Assembly: GCA_003994795.1 (NCBI GenBank)
Contig: AP018269.1
Span: forward strand, 1,677,346-1,741,345
Direction of reading: 5' to 3'
DNA: 64,000 nucleotides
DNA from: Cylindrospermum sp. NIES-4074
Lineage (GTDB): Bacteria; Cyanobacteriota; Cyanobacteriia; Cyanobacteriales; Nostocaceae
A program made the position numbers and the translations under genes. The notes under the pieces are model-generated. The model saw only the letters and a program-made list of their open reading frames with translations, was not told the DNA's origin and searched no databases. Of the stretch, positions 1 to 10,478 are shown piece by piece. Positions within the stretch are counted from its first letter, which is position 1; each line of letters starts with the position of its first letter.

Positions 1-370
1 GTGGATGGGGCGAAAGATTTAACCCTCACTGCTGGTACAGGTAAAATCAGATTTTTCAAAGATGTTGGTATTGGCGAAGCACTCAAAAGCCTGAATATCA
101 CCACCGCGACCAATACTGGAGTTTCCGGACAGATTAAAACTACAGGAAATATCACAGTCGATAATCCCCTCGTCCTGCTAACAAGTGCTGGTGCTGGTAC
201 AAACACCTTCAACTCTGGTAATGGCGACATCAACTTCAACAACACAGTGGATGGGGCGAAAGATTTAACCCTCACAGCTGGTACAGGGAAAATCAGATTT
301 TTCAAAGATGTTGGTATTGGCGAAGCACTCAAAACCCTGAATATCACCACCGCTGCAAATACTAATATTG
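1..370 (+). repeat. Tandem 246-bp in-frame duplication
   Basis: Bases 1-105 and 247-351 are nearly identical (only a few substitutions), giving an exact 82-codon offset. It is part of the repeat expansion of the giant beta-helix gene. Confidence 0.85.
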
Positions 371-3300
371 CAGGAAAGATTAAAACTACAGGAAATATCA
401 CCTTCGGTAGTCCCCTCTTGCTGACAGGTAATGATACAAAAACCTTAAACTCTGGTAATGGCAACATCTTCTTCAACAGCACAGTAGGAGTAGATCCGTC
501 GGCTACGGTAAATGCAGCGAAAGATTTAACCATCGATGCAGGTACAGGAAATATTACCTTTGGCGGTGCTGTGGGTGGTGGAGCAACTCCGTTGAATAAG
601 CTGGAGATTACTAACGCTACGAAGATTGATGTTGCCAGCAATATCAGAACTACAAATAATCTCAGCTTTAGTAAGCCTGTAACCCTGACAGGCACAGGTC
701 AAAAAGAGTTTACTTCGGAATCGGGTGATATTACTATTAATTCTTTAACAGCAGGTGATTCTGATTTAATCTTGACCGCCAATGAAATTAACCTGCCTAC
801 ATCAAACTCAATCACAAGCAATAACAAAAACATCACACTTCAGCCATTTACAGCAGGTCAAAGTATTATACTGGGTGGTGCTAACAATCCAGCTACAACC
901 AGTTTAGACCTGACCACAACAGATTTAGCAGCCTTAGCTGATGGCTTCAATTCCATTACCATCGGTCGCACAAATAGCAGTGGTGTGATTGATATTAACG
1001 CTGTCACCTTCAAAGACCCAGTAACAATTCAATCTCCCAATGCGAATGGAACTATCAACGTTAATGGGTTAATTACAGCCACAGGTAATGCCTCTGTCAC
1101 TCTTAAGGCTAATCCCATCACTCTCAAGGCGGGTATAACCACCGCTAATCAACTCATTGACTTCCAGGGTTCAGTCCTCTTAGGTCAGAATGCAACTCTT
1201 AACTCTAATGGTGGCAATATCAACTTTGAGAACACAGTGAATGGGGCGAAAGATTTAACTCTCAATGCAGGTGCAGGGACTGTGAGTTTTGATGGTGCTG
1301 TGGGTGGAACATCTGCACTGAACAAACTTGACATCACTGACGCATCCAATATCAATGTTGCCAGCGACATCAAAACCATAAGCAATCTGACATTGAGTAA
1401 GCCTGTAACTCTGACGGGGACTGGACAAAAAGAATTTAGTTCGGCTTCGGGTGAGATTACTATTAATTCTTTAGCAGCAGGTGATTCTGATTTAATCTTG
1501 AGTGCCAATGAAATTAACCTGGCTACAGCAAACTCAATCACAAGCAATAACAAAAACATCACACTTCAGCCATTTACAGCAGGTCAAAATATTATAGTTA
1601 ATGGTGCTGCTGATACTGGTGCAACCACTTTAGACCTGACCACAACAGATTTAGCCGCCTTAGCTGATGGCTTCAATTCTATTACCATCGGTCGCACAAA
1701 TGGCAGTGGAATAGTAGATATTAATACCGTCGCCTTCAAAGATCCAGTTAAATTTCAATCACCCAATGGCACTGGCACTATCAACGCTAATGGAGTTACA
1801 GGTGAAAATAACGCCTCTATCACCTTTGATGGTAAGACCAACCTGAATGGGAACGTCACCACCAACAACTCTGCTATTAACTTTGAGAAAGCCGTCACTC
1901 TAAACAATGCCAATTTAACTCTTAATGCAGGTAATGGTGATATCACCTTCAAAGATACAGTCGCGGGAACTACTAGCAACTTAACTCTGGATGCTGCTAA
2001 GACTAATGTTGCTAATAACATTAGTACGGGTACAGGTAATTTAGCATTCAATAGTCAAGTTAACTTAACTGGTGCTAATGCGAAAACCTTCACTTCTACA
2101 GGTGATATTACCTTCGGTAACATAGTCACAGGAACTAGCGATTTAACTCTAGCTGCTGCTAATACCAATGTTGCTAATAACATCAATACAGGTAAGCTGC
2201 AATTTGATGGTCAAGTTAAGTTGACTGGTGCTACTCCTAAAACCTTTACCTCTACAGGTGAAATTACCTTCAAAAATACTGTTACGGGAAGTAGTGATTT
2301 AACTTTGAATGCCACCAAAATAAATGTTGCTAGTAACATCAGCACAGGTAATTTGGCATTTAATAATCAAGTGAACTTGACTGGTGGTGGTGCCAAAACT
2401 TTCACATCTACAACAGGTGATATCACCTTTAATAATACAGTGGATGGGGGTAGTCTTTTAACCCTGAATGCTTTGGGAAATGTCACTTTAAAGGGTGCTG
2501 TGGGTGGCAATACGGCGCTGAGTCAGTTCACCAGCGATGCCGTTAATACTAGTATTGGTGGTAATATCACCACTGCTAATGGTGATATCACGTTGAAAAA
2601 ACCTGCTACTCTGACGGGTAATAGTACTTTCAATGCGGGAACTGCCACAATTGCGATTAATTCCGGTTTAAACGCAGGTGCTTTTGACTTAAATTTGACT
2701 GCTAATGAAATTAACCTGGCTACAGCAAACTCAATCACAAGCAATAATAAAAACATCACACTTCAGCCATTTACAGCAGGTCAAAAAATTATCCTGGGCG
2801 GTGTTAGTGATAGTGATCTGCCGTCGGCGATCACCAACACTTTAGACCTGACCGCAACAGACTTAGCAGCCTTAGCTGATGGCTTCAATTCCATTACTAT
2901 TGGTCGCACAAATGGCAGTGGAGTAATTGATATTAATACTGCCACATTTCAAGATCCAGTCACATTTAAATCACCCACTGGCACCATCAACGCTAATGGA
3001 GTCACAGGTCAAGGTAACGCTTCTATCACCTTTGATGGTAAGACAAACCTGAATGGGAATGTCACCACCAACAACTCTGCTATTAACTTTGAGAAACTAG
3101 TCACCCTAAACAATGCCGATTTAAATCTCAATGCAGGTAATGCTGATATCACCTTCAAAGATACAGTTACAGGAACTAGCAATTTAACTCTGAATGCTGC
3201 TAAGACTAATGTGGCTAATAACATTAGTACGGGTACAGGTAATTTGGCATTCAATAGTCAAGTTAACTTAACTGGTGCTAATGCGAAAACCTTCACTTCT

Positions 3301-6300
3301 ACAGGTGATATTACCTTCGGTAACATAGTCACAGGAACTAGCGATTTAACTCTAGCTGCTGCTAATACCAATGTTGCTAATAACATCAATACAGGTAAGC
3401 TGCAATTTGATGGTCAAGTTAAGTTGACTGGTGCTACTCCTAAAACCTTTACCTCTACAGGTGAAATTACCTTCAAAAATACTGTTACGGGAAGTAGTGA
3501 TTTAACTTTGAATGCCACCAAAATAAATGTTGCTAGTAACATCAGCACAGGTAATTTGGCATTTAATAATCAAGTGAACTTGACTGGTGGTGGTGCCAAA
3601 ACTTTCACATCTACAACAGGTGATATCACCTTTAATAATACAGTGGATGGGGGTAGTCTTTTAACCCTGAATGCTTTGGGAAATGTCACTTTAAAGGGTG
3701 CTGTGGGTGGCAACACGGCGCTGAGTCAGTTCACCAGCGATGCCGTTAATACTAGTATTGGTGGTAATATCACCACTGCTAATGGCGATATCACATTGAA
3801 AAACCTGGCTACTCTGACGGGTAATAGTACTTTCAATGCGGGAACTGCCACAATTGCCATTACTTCTGGTTTAACAGCAGGTGGTTTTAACTTAAATTTG
3901 ACTGCTGATGAAATTAACTTGCCCACAACAGCTAATTCAGTAACAGCCTCTGTACCTGCACCCGGAATTGGTAGCGAGAAAAGTAATCTGACACTTCAGC
4001 CATTTACAGCGGCTCAAAAGATTATCATTGGCGGTGTTAGTGATACTGGTACAGGCACTTTAGACCTAACCAAAACTGACTTAGATGCCTTAGCCGATGG
4101 CTTCAAATCCATTACTATCGGTCGCGAAAATGGTAATGGAGTGATTGATATTGTCAATGATCCTCTCAATCCTCTCCCTGTCACCTTTGAAGACCCAGTT
4201 ACCATTCAATCTCCCGATGGCATTATCAATGTCATTGCAGAAATCCAAGGCTTAAATAACGCATCTGTAACCCTTAATGCCAGTTCAGTTAATACCACTG
4301 CTACTAAACTTGGCGCTGGTATCACTACCGATAACCAAGATATCATCTTTGTCAAAAAGGTGTCCCTAGTCGAAAATTCGACCATATCTCTCAACGCGGG
4401 TGATGGCAACATTTGGTTTAAAGATACACTGGATGGGGCGGGAAATTTAAGTCTCTCTGCGGGGACAAAAAATATTACTTTTAGTGGTGCTGTGGGTGCA
4501 ACAACGCCACTGACTAGCCTCAACATTATCAAGGCTGCCAACACTTTGATTGCTGTTGACACTCCTGCTAACGGTGACATACCTTATCAACCTGCTATCA
4601 CTACTACAGGTAAGATTACCTTCAATAGTCCAGTCACACTGATTGATAATGCTACTAAGAATGGGACTGTTGCTACTATTACTTCTCAGTCTGGGGCGAT
4701 CGCAGTTAATTCTAGTTTCAATGTCAGTGGTTTTAGTTTAAACTTGACTGCGGATAAAGTAGATTTGACCACAGCTAGCTTGGTATCCGGTAATGAAACT
4801 AGTAACCTGACACTTCAGCCATTTACACCCAAACAAAATATTGTCATAGATGGCAGTGGTAACGGAACAGGTATCTTATTAGGCGCGGATTCCTTAAGTA
4901 ATGGCTTCAAGTCTATTACTATTGGTCGCACAGATGGTAGTGGGGTGATTGATGTCAATGCTGTCACTTTTAAAGATTCAGTTATTATTCAATCTCCTGA
5001 TGGCAGTATTAACGTTAATGGATTGATTAATTCTACAGATACTTCCACCACTCCAGATATTGCTGCTGTTGCCCTTGATGCTAAGTTAACTACCCTCAAT
5101 GCTGGTATTATCACTACTAACAAACCCATCACCTTCAATCAAGACATCCTTTTGGGTGCGGGTGCTAATATAGCTCTCACTACAGGTGATGGAAATATCA
5201 CCCTTGGTAAGGCAGTTGATGGTAGTGGTAATTTAACTCTCTCGGCGGGTAAAGGTAATATCACATTGGGGGGTGATATTGGTAAAACAACCGCTCTGGG
5301 CAGCTTGGTGATTGATAGCGCCACTAGTACCACTGTTGCTGGTGATATTACCACTGCTGATGGGAAAATCAGCTTTAACAGTCTTGTTAATTTGACTGGT
5401 GGTGGTGAACAAACCTTTAACTCTGGTAATGGTGATATCAGCTTTAGTGACAAAGTTGATGGAAACAGTAAATTAATTCTCTCTGCTGGCACTGGGACTG
5501 TTAACTTTGATAAGGTTGTGGGTGGAACAACAGCGTTAAGTGGTTTAACTAGCAACGCTGCTGAAACCAAAGTTGGGGCAAACATTAGCACTACAGATAA
5601 AATCAATTTTAATAGTGCTGTTACTCTCACTAGCACAGATAAAGATAATGATCCACAAATCTTCAACTCTGGCAATAATGACATCACTTTTAGCAACACT
5701 ATTAATGGCAAAAGTGGTTTAACTCTCGCTGCTGGTACTGGGATTGTTACTTTAAATGGTGCTGTGGATGTAAGTCTTTTAACTAGCAACGCTGCTAAGA
5801 CTCAAATCGGGTCTAATATCACCACTACAGATAGTCTCAACTTTAATAACCCTGTGACTTTGATAGGCACTGGTGCAAAAGTCTTCACTACCAGGACTAC
5901 CAGCGACAACGACATCAGTAACGACATCAGTTTTGGCAGGACAGTGGATGGGACAGGGAATTTAACTCTGGCGGCGGGTACAGGGAATATTAGCTTTAGC
6001 AAAAATATTGGTGAGATAATTCCACTGGATGGATTGAATATCGTCAGTGCTAAGAATACTACTGTTCCAGGGAAAATCACTACTGCTGATGGTAATATTA
6101 CTTTCTCTAGTCCCATCACTTTGAAGGAAACTACTACCGTTGATGCTGGAAAAGGTGCGATCGCCATTAATAATGGTTTAACAGCAGCTGGTTTTAAGTT
6201 AACTTTGACTGCTGATAACATAAACTTGTCCGCAACACCTGACTCAATCACTGGTACTGGCGATCTCACACTACAAACCTTTACACCAGGGCAAAATATT

Positions 6301-9300
6301 ACTCTAGGCAGTACAGAGGCAGGTACTTTAGACTTAACCACAACCGATTTAGCCTCCTTGAAAAATGGCTTCAGTTCCATTACTATCGGTCGAGAAGATG
6401 GCAGTGGGACAGTTAATATCAGCGCTAGCGCCTTCAGTGATAAAGTTACAATTCAATCTCCTGAAGGTAGTATCAATGTTAATGGGGAAATCAAAGGTGG
6501 AGATAACGTTCCTATCAAACTTGATGCCAAATTAACTACCCTCAACGCTGGTATCACCACAAAAGACCAACTTATCGACATCCCGAAACAAGTCTTATTG
6601 GGTACAAATGCCAATGTCTCGCTGAATACGGGTAATGGCGATATTAAATTGGGTAATACAGTAGATGGTGGCGGGAATTTAAGTCTCAGTGCAGGTACCA
6701 AGGAAATCAGTTTTGGTGGTGATATTGGCGGCACAAATCCGCTGAGTAGATTTACCATCAACAGTACCACTAGCGCCGTGATTCCTGGCAATATCACTAC
6801 TAATAATGGTGACATCACCTTTAATAGTCCTTTCACTTTGACTGGTAGTGGTAGCAAAGTGTTTAATGCGGGAACTGGTGCGATCGCCTTTAACAATACT
6901 GTCACATTAGGTAGTAACGACCTGAAATTAATTGGCAATGAAATTGATTTTCAAGGCAATGTCACAGGTACTGGCAATCTGCAACTGTTTCAGGGAACAG
7001 CAAATACAGGATTTATCCTGGGTGGTAGCAGTAATATCACTCCTGGGATTGTGGATCTCACAGCTACAGAACTTGGTTTATTGCAAAATGGCTTCAATTC
7101 CATCACCATTGGCCGCGAAGATGGCAGTGGGACAATTACCATTCCTACTGAGGGTGCAACATTCCAAGATCCAGTGACAATTCAATCTCCTGAGGGAACA
7201 CTAGCGGGAATTGGCACGATTACTGGCACTGACAACGCATCAATTACTCTGAATTTCGGCAATATCACTTCTGGGAATATCATCACTAACAACCAAGATG
7301 TCAACCTCAAAGGCAATATTAACTTCAATGCTGATTCCAGCTTGAATACTGGTAGTGCTACTTTGAACCTGAATGGAAATATAGGATTGGGCAGTAATAC
7401 TCTGATACTTACCGCAGATGAAATTAACTTGTTATCGACAGGGAGTGTTAGCGGTACTGGCAATTTAGTCTTGCAACCTGCAACTATAGGACAAAATATT
7501 AACCTTGCAGGCGATGCTGACAGTGGTAGCAATTCCTTAGACTTAACTACAAGCGAACTTGCTACGTTGAAAGATGGCTTTAATTCCATCACCATTGGGC
7601 GCAGTGATGGCAGTGGGGCGATCGCAATTAATCCGTTTACATTCAAAGATCCAGTAAATATTCAGTCTCCCGATGGCAGTATCACCGCTACAGGCAAAAT
7701 TACAGGTGCTGGGAATGCAACAGTTAACCTAGCTGCCAACAACATCAGCATTGGAGACATCACCACCAACAATCAAAACCTGACTCTCGATGGTAATACC
7801 ACTCTTACGGCTAACACGACTCTGGATGTAGGCACTGCCACAATTGATATTTTAGGCAGTTTAGCCGCTGGTAATAATGATCTCACTTTAAGCGCCAATG
7901 AAATTAACTTGCCATTAACAGCTAATTCCTTCAGTGGTACAGCTAACTTGGTGCTACAGCCAACAACAGCCACACAAAATATCATCGTTGGTGGCGCTAG
8001 TGATAGCGGGGGAAATACCTTCGATGTCACAGCAACAGATATCGCTTCCTTAACTAATGGCTTCAATAGCATTACTATTGGACGTGCTGATAGCAGTGGT
8101 CTAGTCACGATTAATCCTGTTAGTTTCTTTGACTCAGTAACAATTCAGTCTAGTGTTGGAGCGGGTGCAATCAATGCGGCTGGGGCAATTACAGGCACAG
8201 ATAATGCCTCAATCACGCTGCTAGCAAATGGCAATGTTACTGTTGGTGAAATCACTACAGAAGGTGGAGATATTAAGGTTACTAGCGAAACAGGTGCAAT
8301 CACAACTGGTAACTTAAACTCTAATGTTGACGGTCAGGGTAATGCTGGCAGTACCACTCTCAAAGCTTCAGGTGCTGTCACCACAGGAAATGTAGCTTCC
8401 CGTAGTAGTTCTGGAAATGCTGGTAATGTTGCCCTCAGTAGCACTACAGGCGCGATCGCATCTGGAAATGTCAACGCCGATGCTGCTGGGGGAGTTGGGG
8501 GTGCAGTGACGATTGAGGCACGCGATCGCATCACGGCTGGAGTCATTGATGCCAGTTCCAGCACAGGGGATGGTGGCTCGGTAACATTAAAAAATACCAC
8601 CAGGAATAGAAATACCAACAATAATATTGAAGTGACATCGATCAATGCCCAAGGTGGCACCGCCGGCACAGGCGGTAAAGTGTACGTCAGGACTAATCGC
8701 TACTTCCGCACTACAGGGACATTCACAGATCGCAATGGTATCAATGCCAGCATCTCCACAGCAGCAGGAGTTGATAATGTTTTATCCAACTTCAATTTTG
8801 CTAATGTCCGTGTCCTCAACCCAGAAGATTTACCTGCGGGTTACATCACCATCGATCATGGCGGTAACAGCTCTATACCTTTTATTGTTGGTAACGCTGC
8901 AACTAACGGCACATCTGGATCTGTTACCACTGGTAGTTTGAATACCATTGCACCCACACAATCTTTCCCTAACAGTCGCACCCAAGGCAAAATTAGAATC
9001 GTTACCCAAGGACAGTTTTTATCAGCCAGCGAAGAACTGCGAGAAGCACAACAAGGCTTATCCCAGCTAGCAGGAGGCAGCTCCTTAAAGTTGGAAACCA
9101 GCGCAGCTGTTGAGCAAGCCGAAGCCCAAGCATCAGGGGAATTTAAAGGCTTTGGATCTGGCAACTATACAATCACATCGCCCTCCCAGCAACGCTCCTT
9201 ACTCAGTCAAGTTCAGAAACAAACAGGGGTCAAATCAGCAATTGTTTATATCAAATTTACGCCAGTCAACGGCGTAGCAACTGGAGATGAGAAAGCCAAA

Positions 9301-10362
9301 GATAGCTACCTACTGGATTTGATGTACGTTACAGCAGATAAAGAACCCTTCCGTCAGCAACTATTAGGAGTAACCAGGGAAAAAGTTCTCAAAGAAGTTC
9401 GCCGATTTAGAACGGAAGTTTCTGATCCAGGTAAAGCTGGTAGTACCACTTATTTACCCTCAGCAAAGCAGCTATATGAATGGTTAATTGCGCCCCAAGA
9501 AGCTGAGTTACAAAAACAAGGCATCAATAATCTGATGTTCGTTATGGATGAAGGTTTGCGATCGCTTCCCATAGCTGCCCTCAATGATGGTAAACAGTTT
9601 TTGGTAGAAAAGTACAGTGTTTCCCAACTCCCCAGTTTCAGCCTGACTGATACCACATACGTTGGCGTGAAAGACGCACCAGTTTTGTCAATGGGAGCAG
9701 AAAAATTTACTCCTGACCAACAACAAACTGAGTTACGCGCCGTACCTCTAGAACTGTCTCAGATTGGTATACTATCGGGAGTTAAACCTTTTCTCAACGA
9801 GAATTTTACTCTCGAAAATCTCAAAGAAAGAAGAAAGGCCACCCCATATCCAATAATTCACCTAGCAACCCACGCTGACTTTCCCAAAGGAGGTCGCAGC
9901 GAATCATACATCCAGCTATATAACCAAAAATTGCGGTTTGATCAAATCAGCCAGCTAGGATGGGATAAACCAAAAGTAGAGTTGTTGGTGCTAAGTGCTT
10001 GTAAATCAGCTTTGGGAGATGGAGAATCAGAATTAGGTTTCGCTGGTTTAGCTCTGCAAACTGGTGTGAAATCAGCATTAGCCAGCTTGTGGTATGTATC
10101 AGACGCCGGAACCTTGGGGCTGATGACTGAGTTTTATGGTTATTTGAAGAATGACAAAACTACTAAAGCACAAGCATTACAGCAAGCACAATTAGCAATG
10201 CTAAGAGGGCAAGTGCGACTCGAAGGCAACAAGTTAATTGGTTCCCACGGTGAAATCCAACTGACACCTGAACAGGCTAAATATTTGCAGGGTACTGTTG
10301 AAGGCAATCTTGCCCATCCTTACTACTGGGCATCCTTTAGTATGATTGGTAGCCCCTGGTAA
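1..10362 (+). CDS. Giant beta-helix repeat protein with C-terminal CHAT protease domain (5' end missing)
   Basis: The reading frame is open from base 1, so the true start lies upstream; 3453 codons are visible. About residues 1-2880 are low-complexity Asn/Thr/Gly-rich repeats (NLTLNAG, GDITF, TTG..I.F types), as in right-handed beta-helix haemagglutinin-like adhesins. A longer unit containing a (D/N)GF(N/K/S)SITIGR core recurs nine times, near bases 940, 1670, 2880, 4100, 4905, 6370, 7090, 7575 and 8060. From about residue 3060 the protein changes to a CHAT domain (caspase-like, clan CD). Its expected catalytic pair is present: His3291 in ATHADF and Cys3334 in LSACKSALGDG, followed by GFAGLALQTG and SLW motifs. 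Relatives of this build are usually exported by two-partner secretion. The N-terminal signal and TPS domain would be outside the window, so export is inferred. Surface attachment with a regulated protease tip is a guess. Confidence 0.85.
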   Translation: MDGAKDLTLTAGTGKIRFFKDVGIGEALKSLNITTATNTGVSGQIKTTGNITVDNPLVLLTSAGAGTNTFNSGNGDINFNNTVDGAKDLTLTAGTGKIRFFKDVGIGEALKTLNITTAANTNIAGKIKTTGNITFGSPLLLTGNDTKTLNSGNGNIFFNSTVGVDPSATVNAAKDLTIDAGTGNITFGGAVGGGATPLNKLEITNATKIDVASNIRTTNNLSFSKPVTLTGTGQKEFTSESGDITINSLTAGDSDLILTANEINLPTSNSITSNNKNITLQPFTAGQSIILGGANNPATTSLDLTTTDLAALADGFNSITIGRTNSSGVIDINAVTFKDPVTIQSPNANGTINVNGLITATGNASVTLKANPITLKAGITTANQLIDFQGSVLLGQNATLNSNGGNINFENTVNGAKDLTLNAGAGTVSFDGAVGGTSALNKLDITDASNINVASDIKTISNLTLSKPVTLTGTGQKEFSSASGEITINSLAAGDSDLILSANEINLATANSITSNNKNITLQPFTAGQNIIVNGAADTGATTLDLTTTDLAALADGFNSITIGRTNGSGIVDINTVAFKDPVKFQSPNGTGTINANGVTGENNASITFDGKTNLNGNVTTNNSAINFEKAVTLNNANLTLNAGNGDITFKDTVAGTTSNLTLDAAKTNVANNISTGTGNLAFNSQVNLTGANAKTFTSTGDITFGNIVTGTSDLTLAAANTNVANNINTGKLQFDGQVKLTGATPKTFTSTGEITFKNTVTGSSDLTLNATKINVASNISTGNLAFNNQVNLTGGGAKTFTSTTGDITFNNTVDGGSLLTLNALGNVTLKGAVGGNTALSQFTSDAVNTSIGGNITTANGDITLKKPATLTGNSTFNAGTATIAINSGLNAGAFDLNLTANEINLATANSITSNNKNITLQPFTAGQKIILGGVSDSDLPSAITNTLDLTATDLAALADGFNSITIGRTNGSGVIDINTATFQDPVTFKSPTGTINANGVTGQGNASITFDGKTNLNGNVTTNNSAINFEKLVTLNNADLNLNAGNADITFKDTVTGTSNLTLNAAKTNVANNISTGTGNLAFNSQVNLTGANAKTFTSTGDITFGNIVTGTSDLTLAAANTNVANNINTGKLQFDGQVKLTGATPKTFTSTGEITFKNTVTGSSDLTLNATKINVASNISTGNLAFNNQVNLTGGGAKTFTSTTGDITFNNTVDGGSLLTLNALGNVTLKGAVGGNTALSQFTSDAVNTSIGGNITTANGDITLKNLATLTGNSTFNAGTATIAITSGLTAGGFNLNLTADEINLPTTANSVTASVPAPGIGSEKSNLTLQPFTAAQKIIIGGVSDTGTGTLDLTKTDLDALADGFKSITIGRENGNGVIDIVNDPLNPLPVTFEDPVTIQSPDGIINVIAEIQGLNNASVTLNASSVNTTATKLGAGITTDNQDIIFVKKVSLVENSTISLNAGDGNIWFKDTLDGAGNLSLSAGTKNITFSGAVGATTPLTSLNIIKAANTLIAVDTPANGDIPYQPAITTTGKITFNSPVTLIDNATKNGTVATITSQSGAIAVNSSFNVSGFSLNLTADKVDLTTASLVSGNETSNLTLQPFTPKQNIVIDGSGNGTGILLGADSLSNGFKSITIGRTDGSGVIDVNAVTFKDSVIIQSPDGSINVNGLINSTDTSTTPDIAAVALDAKLTTLNAGIITTNKPITFNQDILLGAGANIALTTGDGNITLGKAVDGSGNLTLSAGKGNITLGGDIGKTTALGSLVIDSATSTTVAGDITTADGKISFNSLVNLTGGGEQTFNSGNGDISFSDKVDGNSKLILSAGTGTVNFDKVVGGTTALSGLTSNAAETKVGANISTTDKINFNSAVTLTSTDKDNDPQIFNSGNNDITFSNTINGKSGLTLAAGTGIVTLNGAVDVSLLTSNAAKTQIGSNITTTDSLNFNNPVTLIGTGAKVFTTRTTSDNDISNDISFGRTVDGTGNLTLAAGTGNISFSKNIGEIIPLDGLNIVSAKNTTVPGKITTADGNITFSSPITLKETTTVDAGKGAIAINNGLTAAGFKLTLTADNINLSATPDSITGTGDLTLQTFTPGQNITLGSTEAGTLDLTTTDLASLKNGFSSITIGREDGSGTVNISASAFSDKVTIQSPEGSINVNGEIKGGDNVPIKLDAKLTTLNAGITTKDQLIDIPKQVLLGTNANVSLNTGNGDIKLGNTVDGGGNLSLSAGTKEISFGGDIGGTNPLSRFTINSTTSAVIPGNITTNNGDITFNSPFTLTGSGSKVFNAGTGAIAFNNTVTLGSNDLKLIGNEIDFQGNVTGTGNLQLFQGTANTGFILGGSSNITPGIVDLTATELGLLQNGFNSITIGREDGSGTITIPTEGATFQDPVTIQSPEGTLAGIGTITGTDNASITLNFGNITSGNIITNNQDVNLKGNINFNADSSLNTGSATLNLNGNIGLGSNTLILTADEINLLSTGSVSGTGNLVLQPATIGQNINLAGDADSGSNSLDLTTSELATLKDGFNSITIGRSDGSGAIAINPFTFKDPVNIQSPDGSITATGKITGAGNATVNLAANNISIGDITTNNQNLTLDGNTTLTANTTLDVGTATIDILGSLAAGNNDLTLSANEINLPLTANSFSGTANLVLQPTTATQNIIVGGASDSGGNTFDVTATDIASLTNGFNSITIGRADSSGLVTINPVSFFDSVTIQSSVGAGAINAAGAITGTDNASITLLANGNVTVGEITTEGGDIKVTSETGAITTGNLNSNVDGQGNAGSTTLKASGAVTTGNVASRSSSGNAGNVALSSTTGAIASGNVNADAAGGVGGAVTIEARDRITAGVIDASSSTGDGGSVTLKNTTRNRNTNNNIEVTSINAQGGTAGTGGKVYVRTNRYFRTTGTFTDRNGINASISTAAGVDNVLSNFNFANVRVLNPEDLPAGYITIDHGGNSSIPFIVGNAATNGTSGSVTTGSLNTIAPTQSFPNSRTQGKIRIVTQGQFLSASEELREAQQGLSQLAGGSSLKLETSAAVEQAEAQASGEFKGFGSGNYTITSPSQQRSLLSQVQKQTGVKSAIVYIKFTPVNGVATGDEKAKDSYLLDLMYVTADKEPFRQQLLGVTREKVLKEVRRFRTEVSDPGKAGSTTYLPSAKQLYEWLIAPQEAELQKQGINNLMFVMDEGLRSLPIAALNDGKQFLVEKYSVSQLPSFSLTDTTYVGVKDAPVLSMGAEKFTPDQQQTELRAVPLELSQIGILSGVKPFLNENFTLENLKERRKATPYPIIHLATHADFPKGGRSESYIQLYNQKLRFDQISQLGWDKPKVELLVLSACKSALGDGESELGFAGLALQTGVKSALASLWYVSDAGTLGLMTEFYGYLKNDKTTKAQALQQAQLAMLRGQVRLEGNKLIGSHGEIQLTPEQAKYLQGTVEGNLAHPYYWASFSMIGSPW
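1797..3880 (+). repeat. 1203-bp tandem duplication inside the giant repeat gene
   Basis: The segment from about 1800 to 2680 is repeated from about 3003 to 3880 with a constant offset of 1203 bp (401 codons). The core, 2014-2580 against 3217-3783, shows only one difference that I noticed (tacggcg versus cacggcg near 2511 and 3714). Flanking parts are more diverged. The frame is kept, so one copy adds whole beta-helix turns. Confidence 0.9.
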
Positions 10363-10478
10363 TGCCAATTTTAGATTTTAGATTTTGGATTTTGGATTGG
10401 GTAACGATGCGTATTCCCAATCCAATTTTAGATTTTGGATTGGGAATATATACTCATAATCACCCAATCAGATATTTA
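10363..10478. repeat. STRR-type heptamer repeats (ATTTTAG / ATTTTGG)
   Basis: The short space between two convergent genes holds two blocks of near-tandem ATTTTAG/ATTTTGG heptamers (about 10366-10398 and 10422-10446). They have the form of the short tandemly repeated repetitive sequences of heterocystous cyanobacteria. No gene is seen. Confidence 0.65.

Noticed and set aside
1185-9656. Many minus-strand open frames (60-216 codons) inside the giant repeat gene
   Set aside because: They are antisense shadows caused by the biased composition of the repeats; their products (Leu/Val/Pro/Ser-rich) have no start signal or domain.
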